In this document: positions 1 through 9,475 of the stretch, one piece after another
How positions within the stretch are numbered: the first letter of the stretch is position 1
How the letters are laid out: the number at the start of each line of letters is the position of its first letter
Assembly: GCF_002777425.1 (NCBI RefSeq)
Contig: NZ_MDVC01000106.1
Span: forward strand, 1-64,000
DNA length: 64,000 nt
Source of the DNA: Snodgrassella alvi
GTDB lineage: Bacteria; Pseudomonadota; Gammaproteobacteria; Burkholderiales; Neisseriaceae
Direction of reading: 5' to 3'
Translations under genes and position numbers: made by a program
The notes under the pieces: generated by a model
Told to the model about the DNA's origin: nothing
What the model saw: the letters and a program-made list of their open reading frames with translations, nothing else
Databases searched by the model: none

Positions 1-87
1 TGAAAATATTACCCTTTTTTCATCACCTTCACTCAGACTAGCTCTACCATATCATCAATATACAAATAGCATTAATATAACTTAATT

Positions 88-116
88 TTGATGTGATATA
101 ACTTATCTTATATAAT
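88..116 (+). promoter_or_regulatory. sigma70 promoter of the autotransporter gene
   Basis: A TTGATG -35 box (88-93) is followed after exactly 17 bases by a perfect TATAAT -10 box (111-116). The position would give an untranslated leader of about 110 bases before the adhesin start at 235. It lies in very AT-rich DNA, so chance matches are possible, but spacing and -10 are ideal. Confidence 0.6.
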
Positions 117-234
117 CAATTTATTGGTAATTCTTTTTATTTATCAACAAACATTATATTTATTATATATATAGTAAATCTTAATTAAACATTTAAATTT
201 TATCTTAGATATTTTACACAATTTAGGAAAACTG

Positions 235-3200
235 ATGAATAACATCTACAAATCCAAATGGAATGAATCTACCCAGACATGGGTAGCCTGCTCAGAACTA
301 GCGCGAGGAAAATGCAAAAGTAATGGTCTGAAAATAGTAGCAGCCGTAGCTCTGGCATTAGCTAGCACCAGTGTTCTCGCTGCTGATGATGTTCCTGATG
401 ATCGTGAAATTTGTCCTACTCTTGATTGTACTAAGCTAATTAAACAAGGAAACACAACAAGCGATTTTATTCATAGTGACGGTACCATTTCTGGGAGTAA
501 GGTTGATCTTCGGTTTTTAGGTCGCTCACGCCATAAAGCATCTGGTAATATCGTTCAAAATGAGTCGGAAGATTTTAACATCCTAATTCAGGATCACTTT
601 ATCCTAGAAGGTAAGATCCGTAATACGACTAACAGTGACAACGCAGGTAATCTGATTATTCGAAACAATCATGGAGAAATAAAGGGTGGTATTACTAATG
701 AAGGAGCAGGTGATATTACAATTAAGAACCAATTCCTGATAGCTAGTGATATTACAAGTACAGAAAATAGTACTGGTAATATCACTATTGAAAATAAGAA
801 CGATCTTCCTCTTTCTGATCATAAAGATGATTTGAGCAATAGAACCATAATAGGCAAGATTATTAATCAAGGATCCGGTACTTTCGAAATTAATAATGAA
901 TCTAAGCTAGAAGGGAATATCTCCAATACAGGTGCCGGTAAAATTATCCTAAACAATAGCGGTACAAGCACCGGCAATATTATTAACAGTGGTTCAGCCT
1001 CTTCTCTAATAGATGTAACTAATGAGCCTGACACAGAGCTTGAAAGTACGATAAGCAATACACAAGCTGGTAAGATTATATTGACTAATAAAGGTAAAAC
1101 TACCGGTGCTATTACCAACTCAGGTACTGGTGCAATTACCCTAGGCAATAGCGGTACAAGCACCGGCAATATTACCAATTCAGGTATTGGCGCAATTACC
1201 CTAAATAATAGCGGTACAAGTACCAGTGAAATTAAGAATACGGCTGACGGTAAAATTACCTTAAACAATAGCGGTACAAGCACCAGTGAAATTAAGAATA
1301 CGGCTGACGGTAAAATTACCTTAAACAATAGCGGTACAAGCACCGGCAATATTATTAACAGTGGTTCAGCCTCTTCTCTAATAGATGTAACTAATGAGCC
1401 TGACACAGAGCTTGAAAGTACGATAAGCAATACACAGGCTGGTAAGATTATATTGACTAATAAAGGTAAAACTACCGGTGCTATTACCAACTCAGGTACT
1501 GGTGCAATTACCCTAGGCAATAGCGGTACAAGCACCGGCAATATTACCAATTCAGGTATTGGCGCAATTACCCTAAATAATAGCGGTACAAGTACCAGTG
1601 AAATTAAGAATACGGCTGACGGTAAAATTACCTTAAACAATAGCGGTACAAGCACCGGCAATATTATTAACAGTGGTTCAGCCTCTTCTCTAATAGATGT
1701 AACTAATGAGCCTGACACAGAGCTTGAAAGTACGATAAGCAATACACAGGCTGGTAAGATTATATTGACTAATAAAGGTAAAACTACCGGTGCTATTACC
1801 AACTCAGGTACTGGTGCAATTACCCTAGGCAATAGCGGTACAAGCACCGGCAATATTATTAACAGTGGTTCAGATGATTCTTCTATACACATAAACAATG
1901 AAGGCTTACTTAAAAGTAAAATTGCCAATATGGGGTCTGGTCAAGTTACCTTAATAAATTCAGGCATCAGTGATAACACTGAAATTATCAATGCTGGTGA
2001 CGGTGGAATTACGGTACGCAACAATAAAACCTTAAACAATACAAATATTATCAATGAGATGCATGGAACTGGAAATATTTCATTTACCAATAATGGTGAA
2101 TTCAAAGGCAATCTTATCAATAATACTGGCTTAGGTCTTATTGACGCCACAAATACAAAAACAGGAATCTTCACTGGCACTACCGACAATTCCGTTGCAA
2201 ACGGAAAAATAAATCTAATTAATCAGGGCAGCTGGATAAATACCGGAGATTCCACGTTATCACAACTGACTAACACCGGCATTATTGAATTTTCAAAAAT
2301 ACCTTTAGCTGATATCAATGATGAAAATAAATACCATACCATCACAGTACAAGGTAACTATACCGGTGGCGGCACAATATATGTTAATACGCTCTGGAAT
2401 GATGATTCCACCAGTAAAAATGGCACTGGTTATACCGACCGCGTTAATATTGGAGGTGATGTAACCGGTGACGTCACAACAGTAGCGACCAGAGAAGGTA
2501 TCTACGGAGACATAACACAAAAAGAGATACCGATCACTCATCCAAAAACTGTTATTCACGTAGATGGACAAATCACTGGACAAGGTTTTGAGGGTACATC
2601 TGCAACTAAGAATGCTGGTGAAGCTCAGCTCAGGAAAATAGATCAGAGCTTATACGGCGGAACTGGCACTGATTATGCATGGACATTAACAGCTAAAACA
2701 CCTACCAATCCGGCTAAACCTACTCCACCTAAAGAAGTACCGATTTATGCGGAGCCGGTATCTGGCTACGTACAGATGCCTACAGTAAATATGGAGCTGG
2801 GCTTTACCACTATTGGTACACTATATGAGCGGCGCAGTGACAATCAGACCTACAACATTACTGGCACCAACAATACTGCCCTTGGCGATAACCAGCAACA
2901 GACATGGGGTAGAGTTCTGGTGAAACATCTGGATAAGAATGGCAAACAACGTCTGGATACAGTTGGTAATCAATCCGTACTCCAGATTGGCCACGATTTT
3001 ATTCTGGATAAAAACAATAAAACCGGAACCCGCCGGCATATAGGTGCCTATGTGTCCTATGGGCATAATGAAAATGATTTCCGCGATCAGTATCGCGCCA
3101 AGAATGGCTATGTTGTTGACGACCATTACACCGGTAAAGGCCGTACTGATGCAGTAAGTGTTGGCGGTTATGGCACATTCTATGCCAATAATGGCAGCTA

Positions 3201-3741
3201 TATTGATTTGGTTGGTCAGGTAAGCTATCTGCGCAATAAATACAATGCCCGTTCCAATGAATCTGTACACCAGAACGGCTGGGGTGCAGCAGTGTCAGCC
3301 GAAGCCGGTAAATCTTTCACTGTCTATGGAAATAACTGGTTTGTCGAACCACAGGTTCAGTTGGCATACCAGTATCTGTCTCTGGACAATTTCAATGACG
3401 GAATTCGCCATATTGATCAGCATAATCCATCTGCCCTGCGCGGCCGTGTGGGTATGCGTTTTGGTTACAATGGTGCTACAACTGATAATTTACCGCCTTC
3501 ATCCTTCTATGGTATTACCAATATCTGGCACGACTTTGTCAATCCGAAATCTGTTGATATCGGCCGCGACAGCCTGAAAGAAGAATATGCCAAAACCTGG
3601 GGTGAAGTAGGTGTAGGCATCCAGCTACCGATAACCCGTCAAAGCCATTTCTATGGCGATGTGCGTTATGAGAAAAACTTTGGCAGTGCTAAACATAAAG
3701 GTTTCAAAGGCACACTAGGCTATAAATACACTTGGTTATAA
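235..3741 (+). CDS. ESPR-type autotransporter adhesin with repeat-rich passenger
   Basis: Type Va secreted surface protein of 1168 residues. The N-terminus has an extended signal peptide region (starting MNNIYKSKWNESTQTWV) followed by a hydrophobic signal core near residues 34-49 ending in VLA. The passenger (about 50-870) is built from short Asn/Gly/Thr/Ser motifs such as ITNSGTGAITLNNSGTST, typical of beta-helical autotransporter passengers. A proline-rich linker (about 820-845) precedes a C-terminal beta-barrel (about 890-1168) that ends in an aromatic, hydrophobic terminus (YTWL). The middle carries near-identical DNA repeats (see the repeat entry). A promoter lies upstream and a strong terminator follows, so it is a single-gene unit. 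The likely role is adhesion or biofilm formation on the host surface; this is inferred from architecture, and the ligand is unknown. Confidence 0.9.
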   Translation: MNNIYKSKWNESTQTWVACSELARGKCKSNGLKIVAAVALALASTSVLAADDVPDDREICPTLDCTKLIKQGNTTSDFIHSDGTISGSKVDLRFLGRSRHKASGNIVQNESEDFNILIQDHFILEGKIRNTTNSDNAGNLIIRNNHGEIKGGITNEGAGDITIKNQFLIASDITSTENSTGNITIENKNDLPLSDHKDDLSNRTIIGKIINQGSGTFEINNESKLEGNISNTGAGKIILNNSGTSTGNIINSGSASSLIDVTNEPDTELESTISNTQAGKIILTNKGKTTGAITNSGTGAITLGNSGTSTGNITNSGIGAITLNNSGTSTSEIKNTADGKITLNNSGTSTSEIKNTADGKITLNNSGTSTGNIINSGSASSLIDVTNEPDTELESTISNTQAGKIILTNKGKTTGAITNSGTGAITLGNSGTSTGNITNSGIGAITLNNSGTSTSEIKNTADGKITLNNSGTSTGNIINSGSASSLIDVTNEPDTELESTISNTQAGKIILTNKGKTTGAITNSGTGAITLGNSGTSTGNIINSGSDDSSIHINNEGLLKSKIANMGSGQVTLINSGISDNTEIINAGDGGITVRNNKTLNNTNIINEMHGTGNISFTNNGEFKGNLINNTGLGLIDATNTKTGIFTGTTDNSVANGKINLINQGSWINTGDSTLSQLTNTGIIEFSKIPLADINDENKYHTITVQGNYTGGGTIYVNTLWNDDSTSKNGTGYTDRVNIGGDVTGDVTTVATREGIYGDITQKEIPITHPKTVIHVDGQITGQGFEGTSATKNAGEAQLRKIDQSLYGGTGTDYAWTLTAKTPTNPAKPTPPKEVPIYAEPVSGYVQMPTVNMELGFTTIGTLYERRSDNQTYNITGTNNTALGDNQQQTWGRVLVKHLDKNGKQRLDTVGNQSVLQIGHDFILDKNNKTGTRRHIGAYVSYGHNENDFRDQYRAKNGYVVDDHYTGKGRTDAVSVGGYGTFYANNGSYIDLVGQVSYLRNKYNARSNESVHQNGWGAAVSAEAGKSFTVYGNNWFVEPQVQLAYQYLSLDNFNDGIRHIDQHNPSALRGRVGMRFGYNGATTDNLPPSSFYGITNIWHDFVNPKSVDIGRDSLKEEYAKTWGEVGVGIQLPITRQSHFYGDVRYEKNFGSAKHKGFKGTLGYKYTWL
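991..1866 (+). repeat. nested in-frame repeats inside the adhesin gene
   Basis: The segment starting GGTTCAGCCTCTTCTCTA recurs at 991, 1363 and 1675, giving units of 372, 312 and 192 bases. The differences (60 and 120) are multiples of a 60-base module encoding 20 residues (SEIKNTADGKITLNNSGTST and variants), so copy changes keep the reading frame. Copies are almost identical; the first has CAAGCT where the second and third have CAGGCT, suggesting that the last two are the more recent duplication. Confidence 0.92.
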
Positions 3742-3791
3742 CCACACTCATAGCAGTTGCTGTGTGATACAGCCACTGCTATGTCTCCTGA

Positions 3792-3826
3792 CAGAGCAAA
3801 ACTGTTTACGGTTTTGCTCTGTTTTT
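3792..3826 (+). terminator. intrinsic terminator of the autotransporter gene
   Basis: An 11-bp perfect stem (CAGAGCAAAAC 3792-3802 with GTTTTGCTCTG 3811-3821) and an 8-base loop are followed by TTTTT. It sits 50 bases after the adhesin stop codon. Confidence 0.9.
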
Positions 3827-3944
3827 ATTTATATAATTAACTAAGATTACTTTCTGGAAAGCTGGCTTTAGCTTCTATACAGGTAAATAGATATATACAG
3901 GCAACAATCACGCTCAAGCAATGCAGCCACAAACCCTTGAAATG

Positions 3945-3977
3945 AAAAGCCCCGCAAAACCAAAAGTTTTGCGGGGC
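3945..3977 (-). terminator. intrinsic terminator of ahpF
   Basis: A 12-bp GC-rich stem (GCCCCGCAAAAC 3949-3960 with GTTTTGCGGGGC 3966-3977) is followed on the minus strand by TTTT (3948-3945). It lies directly after the ahpF stop codon. Confidence 0.9.
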
Positions 3978-3994
3978 TCGCTATTAAAATAAGG

Positions 3995-5563
3995 TTATTC
4001 AGGTGCGCTGGTACGAATCAGATAATCAAAAGCACTTAATGCTGCTTTAGCACCCTCACCTGCGGCAATAATAATCTGCTTGTATGGTACATTGGTGCAG
4101 TCACCGGCAGCAAATACACCCGGTACATTGGTTTTGCCATGGGCATCAATCACAATTTCATGCATTGGTTCAGTTAACTCAACTGTGCCCTGCAAAAAGC
4201 CGGTATTGGGTAACAGACCAATCTGCACAAATATACCTTCCAATGCCAGATGCTGTTCTACATTGCTTAACCGATCCAGATAATTCAGACCACTGACCTT
4301 GCCATCAGCACCGGTAACTTCCGTCGTTTGAGCATTGCGAATAACCTTTACATTTGGCAGGCTGTTCAGCTTATGCTGCAATACTTCATCCGCGCGTAAT
4401 TTATCGGAAAATTCCAACAAGGTAACACTTTTAACCAAGCCGGCCAGATCAATAGCAGCTTCCACTCCGGAATTGCCTCCGCCTATCACAGCCACATCCT
4501 TGCCTTTGAATAATGGGCCATCACAATGCGGGCAATAAGTCACCCCTTTGGTACGATATTCCTGTTCACCGGGCACATTCATGGAACGCCAGCGCGCACC
4601 AGTAGACAAAATCACACTACGCGATTTCAGAACAGCACCGCTTTCCGTATGTACCTCAATCAATCCACCTTTGCTGGTAGCGGGAATCAGCGCGCTGATT
4701 TTTTGCAGATTCATAATATCCACATCATAACTGCGTACATGGCTTTCCAGATCACGGGCAAAACGCGGGCCATCGGTACGCAAAACTGAAATGTAATTTT
4801 CAATATCCATCGTATCCAGTACCTGCCCGCCAAAGCGTTCGGCCACAATACCGGTACGGATTCCTTTACGCGCTGCATACACCGCTGCGGCTGCACCGGC
4901 CGGCCCGCCACCTACAATCAGTACATCAAAAGGCTCTTTTGCATTCAGCGCCTCAACTGCATCATTAGCAGCATTGCTGTCCAGTTTCGCCACAATTTCA
5001 GCCAGTTCCATCCGTCCCTGACCAAAAGGCTCGCCATTCAGAAACACTGCCGGTACGCCCATAATCTGTTTTGCTTCAACTTCGTCCTGAAACAGAGCAC
5101 CATCAATAGCAGTATGGCTGATATTCGGATTAAGAATGGCCATCAGATTTAGTGCCTGAATCACATCCGGGCAATTATGGCAAGTAATAGAATAATAGGT
5201 TTCAAAATGATAACTGCCTTGCAGATTCTTTATCTGTTGCTGCAAAGATTCTGCTTCCTTGGAGGGATGGCCGCCCGCCTGTAGTAAAGCCAGCACCAGT
5301 GAGCTGAATTCATGCCCCATCGGATTACCGGCAAAAACCAGGCCAGTATGTATACCAGGATTGGTAATTTCAAAAGAAGGTTTACGCTCAGACTGGCCAT
5401 CAGTCCGCAGGCTAACTTTATCACTTAGCGCTTCCACTTCCTGTAACAGTGCCAACATGTCGCGAGCACCTGCACTATCGTTAAGCGTAGCAATGATTTC
5501 AACCGGTTTGGTTACATATTCTAAATAAGCTTTTAGTTGGCTTTTCAGGGTGTCGTCTAACAT
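3995..5563 (-). CDS. ahpF: alkyl hydroperoxide reductase subunit F
   Basis: Flavoprotein disulfide reductase of 522 residues that passes electrons from NADH to AhpC for cytosolic peroxide removal. The N-terminal tandem thioredoxin-like domain carries the redox pair C128-H-N-C131. The thioredoxin-reductase-like part has the FAD-binding [10 protein letters not shown] motif near residue 218, the C344-P-H-C347 redox centre and a second dinucleotide motif ([12 protein letters not shown]). The length matches the family (about 520). The ATG start has a GGAG ribosome site. It lies downstream of ahpC on the same strand, but a strong terminator follows ahpC, so ahpF is expressed either by read-through or from its own promoter. 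Confidence 0.97.
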   Translation of the reverse strand: MLDDTLKSQLKAYLEYVTKPVEIIATLNDSAGARDMLALLQEVEALSDKVSLRTDGQSERKPSFEITNPGIHTGLVFAGNPMGHEFSSLVLALLQAGGHPSKEAESLQQQIKNLQGSYHFETYYSITCHNCPDVIQALNLMAILNPNISHTAIDGALFQDEVEAKQIMGVPAVFLNGEPFGQGRMELAEIVAKLDSNAANDAVEALNAKEPFDVLIVGGGPAGAAAAVYAARKGIRTGIVAERFGGQVLDTMDIENYISVLRTDGPRFARDLESHVRSYDVDIMNLQKISALIPATSKGGLIEVHTESGAVLKSRSVILSTGARWRSMNVPGEQEYRTKGVTYCPHCDGPLFKGKDVAVIGGGNSGVEAAIDLAGLVKSVTLLEFSDKLRADEVLQHKLNSLPNVKVIRNAQTTEVTGADGKVSGLNYLDRLSNVEQHLALEGIFVQIGLLPNTGFLQGTVELTEPMHEIVIDAHGKTNVPGVFAAGDCTNVPYKQIIIAAGEGAKAALSAFDYLIRTSAPE

Positions 5564-5633
5564 ATTACAGCTCCGTTACATTAATATTAACAATCGATAT
5601 TCTATTTTTGATAGCCTATATTTTTATCTTACT

Positions 5634-5667
5634 AAAAAGCCCGGATACCGCAGCCGGTATTCGGGCT
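5634..5667 (-). terminator. intrinsic terminator between ahpC and ahpF
   Basis: A 13-bp stem with one G-T pair (5638-5650 with 5655-5667) and a 4-base loop is followed on the minus strand by a run of T. It lies 50 bases beyond the ahpC stop, so most ahpC transcripts should end here. Confidence 0.85.
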
Positions 5668-5718
5668 GAATGGCTGTTATTTAACAGCAAAAATAGTGAT
5701 GTGTGTGTTTAAGTGTTA

Positions 5719-6285
5719 TTAGATTTTACCAACCAGCTCAAGTGAAGGAGCCAGAGTTTTGTCGCCTTCTTTCCATTTGGCTGGGCAAACTTCACCCGGA
5801 TGAGAAGCAACATATTGTGCGGCTTTAACTTTACGTACCAGATCAGCAGCTTCACGGCCGATACCTTCGGCAGTTACTTCTACGCTCTGGATAATGCCTT
5901 GCGGGTCAACCAGAAAAGTAGCACGGTCAGCAGAGCCCTGACCTTCACGCAGTACGCCAAAATTGGTAGCCAGAGTGGCATTGCGGTCGCCCAGCATAAA
6001 ATATTTGATTTTAGCAATGGTTTCTGAAGCATCGTGCCAAGCTTTATGAGTGAAATGAGTATCTGTAGATACAGAGTACACTTCCACACCCAGCTTTTGC
6101 AATTCTTCATAGTGGTCAGCCAGATCACCTAATTCAGTAGGACAAACAAAAGTGAAGTCGGCTGGATAGAAAAAGAATACAGACCATTTACCTTTAACGT
6201 CAGCATCGCTGATGTCTACAAATTTACCATTATGAAAAGCAGTGGTATTGAATGGTTTGATTTCAGTATTAACGTTGGCAACCAT
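5719..6285 (-). CDS. ahpC: alkyl hydroperoxide reductase subunit C (peroxiredoxin)
   Basis: Typical 2-Cys peroxiredoxin of 188 residues that reduces hydrogen peroxide and organic peroxides in the cytosol and is recycled by AhpF. The peroxidatic cysteine C48 lies in the FTFVCPTEL motif and the resolving cysteine C167 in [11 protein letters not shown] strong AGGAG ribosome site precedes the ATG. ahpC comes first and ahpF second, separated by a terminator, a common arrangement that makes far more AhpC than AhpF. The 445-base AT-rich region upstream probably holds the regulated promoter, but I could not define an OxyR site in it. Confidence 0.97.
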   Translation of the reverse strand: MVANVNTEIKPFNTTAFHNGKFVDISDADVKGKWSVFFFYPADFTFVCPTELGDLADHYEELQKLGVEVYSVSTDTHFTHKAWHDASETIAKIKYFMLGDRNATLATNFGVLREGQGSADRATFLVDPQGIIQSVEVTAEGIGREAADLVRKVKAAQYVASHPGEVCPAKWKEGDKTLAPSLELVGKI

Positions 6286-6730
6286 GAAGTATCTCCTTGA
6301 ATGTAACAGGTTGAATTAAGTAATGCATGTATAGTACACAAGTTCACATCATAAATATAATCAAATGATTTTATATAACCCATAGTTTTTATTTAACATA
6401 AAAAACAAAGACTTATAAATCCACTTTAAACAAATAGCTAATATATCCGCAAAAAAGCCGCAAAATTACACTTTAGTATCTGCGAAGACAACCTCACATA
6501 CAGCTACAAATACAGATATATCTTAGTTATAGCAAAATCAAAAAAAACCTTTTCCAGCCATCCAGCCTAATTTGCCTGAACAGTTTATTCAGATTAAGAT
6601 ACAGATATTAATACAAAAACCGATTAGACATTATTTTTATTGATACTGTTTATTAAACCAGCAGAGATTGTTTTCCTTTTATTCATATCAAGCAGACAGT
6701 GCTTCCGGACACTTGCAGCAGAGGTATCCC
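6286..6730. other. AT-rich intergenic region between ahpC and the yjdF-like gene
   Basis: Divergent upstream region for ahpC (minus) and the YjdF-like gene (plus). No gene, tRNA or convincing palindrome was seen; promoters for both genes should lie here. Confidence 0.6.
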
Positions 6731-7354
6731 ATGAAAACCCATATTCTGCAATTGATGATATTTATAATAGTATTACTTTGGTCTGCCTATCGGCCACATG
6801 ACTATCCAACCTGGTGTCTGGAAGTTTTTCCAGCATTAGCGGGTGTCGTGATACTTGCGTACACATATACACGTTTTCGCTTCAGTAACCTGATGTACTG
6901 GGTAGTACTAACTCACGCAATCATTCTGCTTGTTGGCGGACATTACACTTATGCAGAGGAACCGGTTTTTAATTACCTGCGCGGCGTATTTGACTGGTCA
7001 CGCAATAATTACGACAAACTCGGACATTTTTTTCAGGGCTTCTCACCTGCCATCATCGCCAGCGAATTACTCTGGCGCTTACAGATTGTGCGCCGCCGCG
7101 GCTGGGTAGTTTTTTTAAGTGGCTGTATTTGTATGACCATTAGTGCCATCTATGAGCTGTTTGAATGGCTGGTAGCCGAAATCAGCAATCAGCAAGCAGT
7201 TACTTTTCTTGGGACACAGGGCGATGTGTGGGACACACAGCAAGACATGCTGTGGTGCCTGATTGGCTGTAGCATCATGCTAGCTTATTTGTATTGCAGC
7301 AAACAGCACTTGCAACAGGCTGCCACAGAAAAAAGCGGGCACCAGAACAAATAG
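6731..7354 (+). CDS. DUF2238 (YjdF-like) inner-membrane protein
   Basis: Predicted polytopic membrane protein of 207 residues with about six hydrophobic segments. It carries the family hallmarks: DKLGHFFQGFSPAI in the middle, then YELFEW and LGTQGDVWDTQQDM, conserved acidic and His positions of the DUF2238/YjdF family. The molecular function of the family is not established. An in-frame TTG at 6668 would add 21 residues, but the ATG at 6731 has an AGAGG ribosome site and gives the usual family length (about 209), so I prefer it. It stands alone between ahpC and a convergent small membrane protein gene. Confidence 0.85.
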   Translation: MKTHILQLMIFIIVLLWSAYRPHDYPTWCLEVFPALAGVVILAYTYTRFRFSNLMYWVVLTHAIILLVGGHYTYAEEPVFNYLRGVFDWSRNNYDKLGHFFQGFSPAIIASELLWRLQIVRRRGWVVFLSGCICMTISAIYELFEWLVAEISNQQAVTFLGTQGDVWDTQQDMLWCLIGCSIMLAYLYCSKQHLQQAATEKSGHQNK

Positions 7355-7405
7355 CGAATCTAATTACCCTCAGCCAGCCACAGCAGAATTGATACATCAA
7401 TCTAC

Positions 7406-7430
7406 AAAAGCAGCTTTGTACAAAAGCTGC
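7406..7430 (-). terminator. intrinsic terminator of the small membrane protein gene
   Basis: An 8-bp stem (GCAGCTTT 7410-7417 with AAAGCTGC 7423-7430) with a 5-base loop is followed on the minus strand by TTTT. It lies between two convergent genes and may work in both directions, though the U-tract is better on the minus side. Confidence 0.65.
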
Positions 7431-7452
7431 CTTCTCTAGCTACCAAGGCAAA

Positions 7453-7752
7453 TCAGATAGAAACAGATGCTGTTTTTTCTGCTGATTCTTCCAATTTGAT
7501 TCTTATTTCATTGATATCTTCTTCAAATATCATAATCACCCCCAGATAGGCCATGCCAAACATCATAGCCGTGATAAATGAACTGGCAATTGCCATTACA
7601 TTCATCCACAGCAAACCTAAGGCAAATACCAAAAAACACAAGGCAAAAATAACATTAAAATAGAATTTTACCCTTTTAAATTTTTGTTCCTTTTGTGCTA
7701 GCTGCACGCTTAATTCATTACCGGCTGTTGCAGAATCAATAGTTTGGTTCAT
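7453..7752 (-). CDS. small two-helix membrane protein, unrecognised
   Basis: A 99-residue protein with a hydrophilic N-terminus (about 1-28, rich in Gln/Lys), two adjacent hydrophobic segments (about 30-78) and an acidic C-terminal tail (FEEDINEIRIKLEESAEK). The ATG start has a good GGAG ribosome site and a terminator follows, which supports a real gene. I do not recognise the family and assign no function. The gene is monocistronic, flanked by intergenic DNA on both sides. Confidence 0.65.
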   Translation of the reverse strand: MNQTIDSATAGNELSVQLAQKEQKFKRVKFYFNVIFALCFLVFALGLLWMNVMAIASSFITAMMFGMAYLGVIMIFEEDINEIRIKLEESAEKTASVSI

Positions 7753-8153
7753 CTATTCAAACTCCAGCAAATGTAAAATTAATAAATATTAGTGTAATGA
7801 TTAATTACTTAACAGCACTATTTTAACTTATATCGTTATTCAGAATGAAGCACTATTTTTAGCAGAAATACGATTAAAATAGCTTATTAGTACAGATTTG
7901 TCTGATATACACATACACCAGCATAACATATATGCCTGTATAAACATTAACTCGCTCATAGTAGTTTTACATTAAAATGCATATAGATAAAATTTATACT
8001 TAGTTATCAAAAACACATCCTGTAATTAATCTTATGAATAAAATTTAGCTTAAACAGTATATCCATCAGCCATACAACCATAATCACTTGTAACGCACTT
8101 TACAGAAGGCCCGGTAAACAGCTATTAGCCTTAAATACCAAATCAGATATAAG
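7753..8153. other. AT-rich intergenic region without recognised genes
   Basis: About 400 bases upstream of the small membrane protein gene and beyond the sspB terminator. I see no coding frame, tRNA or clear repeat here. Confidence 0.6.
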
Positions 8154-8187
8154 AAAAGGGCTAAAATCAGCAGATTTCAGCCCTTTT
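8154..8187 (-). terminator. intrinsic terminator of the sspA-sspB operon
   Basis: A 15-bp stem with one A-C mismatch (8154-8168 with 8173-8187) has GGGCT/AGCCC at its centre and A/T runs at both ends. It lies 57 bases after the sspB stop and could terminate from either side. Confidence 0.85.
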
Positions 8188-8243
8188 TACTTCAATATAA
8201 TTTTCCCGCGTCTCAGGAATAAAGCTTACCTGAGAACAACCAG

Positions 8244-8684
8244 CTATTTGACAATTTTCAGCCCCTTTTTGCCGCCGGATTTACCACTATCTTCCGCCGG
8301 TTTACTCTCTGCTGCATCCTCAGGTTCTGCTGCCTCATCGGCCTCAGTTATCGGCGCATCATCATCGGTAAGCGGTTCCACCTCAAAACCCATACCTTCG
8401 CCGGTTTCACGGGCAAAAAGGGTAATGACATGGCCAACCGGAATCCAGATATCATGAGATACACCGTTAAAACGGGCAGCAAAATTAACCCACTCATTAT
8501 CAATATTCAGATTGTGCGCGGCAGCCGCTCCGATATTGAGTACAATCTCATTATCACGTACATACTGACGGGGTACGCAGGTTTTATCATTTACCCACGC
8601 AACAATGTGCGGCGTATAACCACTGTCTAGCGCCCATTGATATAATGCACGCAAAATATACGGTTTGGTACTTAGCTTGCTCAT
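8244..8684 (-). CDS. sspB: ClpXP specificity-enhancing adaptor SspB
   Basis: Adaptor of 146 residues that delivers ssrA-tagged and other substrates to the ClpXP protease in the cytosol. The N-terminal substrate-binding domain (about 1-108) has the family pattern TKPYILRALYQWALDSG and the stretch from VNFAARFNG to HDIWIPVGHV. A flexible acidic, Ala-rich linker follows, and the last residues (KKGLKIVK) match the short C-terminal ClpX-docking motif of SspB proteins. The gene lies 25 bases behind sspA, so the two form the sspAB operon common in beta- and gammaproteobacteria. Confidence 0.95.
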   Translation of the reverse strand: MSKLSTKPYILRALYQWALDSGYTPHIVAWVNDKTCVPRQYVRDNEIVLNIGAAAAHNLNIDNEWVNFAARFNGVSHDIWIPVGHVITLFARETGEGMGFEVEPLTDDDAPITEADEAAEPEDAAESKPAEDSGKSGGKKGLKIVK

Positions 8685-8709
8685 TGCCTTCTCCCCTTAT
8701 CAAGATTGT

Positions 8710-9315
8710 TTAACGGCGCATTGCCTTTTCTGCTGGCGTTAATGCATCAATAAATGCTTCACGCTGGAAAATACGCTCAGCATACTTCAGTAAAGGTGCA
8801 GTTGATTTCGGCAGCTTAATATCATAGTGGTCCAGACGCCATAAGAGCGGAGCCAGAGCCACATCAATCATAGAGAAATCATCACCAATAATGTATTTAT
8901 TTTTGCTGAATGCCGGTGCCAGCATGGTTAAGCCCTGGGTAATCGCTTCACGGGCTTTATTCATATCCTTATTACTGGATTCTGGATTTTCCAGCACCAG
9001 AACATGACTGAACAATTCTTTTTCCAGACGATACAGTACCAGACGACCACGGCCGCGCATAATCGGGTCAGCTGGCATCAGCTGTGGATGAGGAAAACGT
9101 TCATCAATATACTCGTTAATAATATTGGATTCATACAGAATCAGGTCGCGTTCAACCAGTACAGGCACCTGATTATATGGATTCATTATAGCCAAGTCTT
9201 CTGGCTTGTTGTATACGTCTACATCCTTGATTTCAAAATCCATGCCCTTTTCATACAGGACAAAGCTGCAACGCTGACTAAACGGGCAAGTCATACCCGC
9301 ATATAATGTCATCAT
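8710..9315 (-). CDS. sspA: stringent starvation protein A
   Basis: RNA-polymerase-associated protein of 201 residues with a glutathione-S-transferase fold but usually no transferase activity; it modulates transcription during starvation and acid stress. The N-terminal thioredoxin-like part starts MMTLYAGMTCPFSQRC and includes NQVPVLVERDLILYES; the C-terminal helical part has FSMIDVALAPLLWRLDHY. The frame is open for 11 further codons upstream, but the ATG at 9315 follows a GGGA-type ribosome site and gives the size and start seen in Neisseria SspA. It is the first gene of the pair with sspB. Confidence 0.95.
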   Translation of the reverse strand: MMTLYAGMTCPFSQRCSFVLYEKGMDFEIKDVDVYNKPEDLAIMNPYNQVPVLVERDLILYESNIINEYIDERFPHPQLMPADPIMRGRGRLVLYRLEKELFSHVLVLENPESSNKDMNKAREAITQGLTMLAPAFSKNKYIIGDDFSMIDVALAPLLWRLDHYDIKLPKSTAPLLKYAERIFQREAFIDALTPAEKAMRR

Positions 9316-9475
9316 AATCAATTTCCCAAGATTACTGTATAATATCAATACAGTGTAGTGTCTAAATTACCCAATTATAGACAAATGACTCTATTTTTAC
9401 CAGAAAAATAGCTTAAGCTTATGTTTATTAAAAATTTTTCCTGATAATTATAATAATTATTCATACAATGACGGC

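Noticed and set aside
991-1866. CRISPR-like array
   Set aside because: The repeats are long, contiguous, without unique spacers and lie inside a coding frame; no cas genes are present.
867-1928. Long antisense open frame of 353 codons opposite the adhesin repeats
   Set aside because: It is a by-product of the repeated sense sequence: low-complexity Leu/Pro/Val content that mirrors the repeat period, no ribosome site and no domain.
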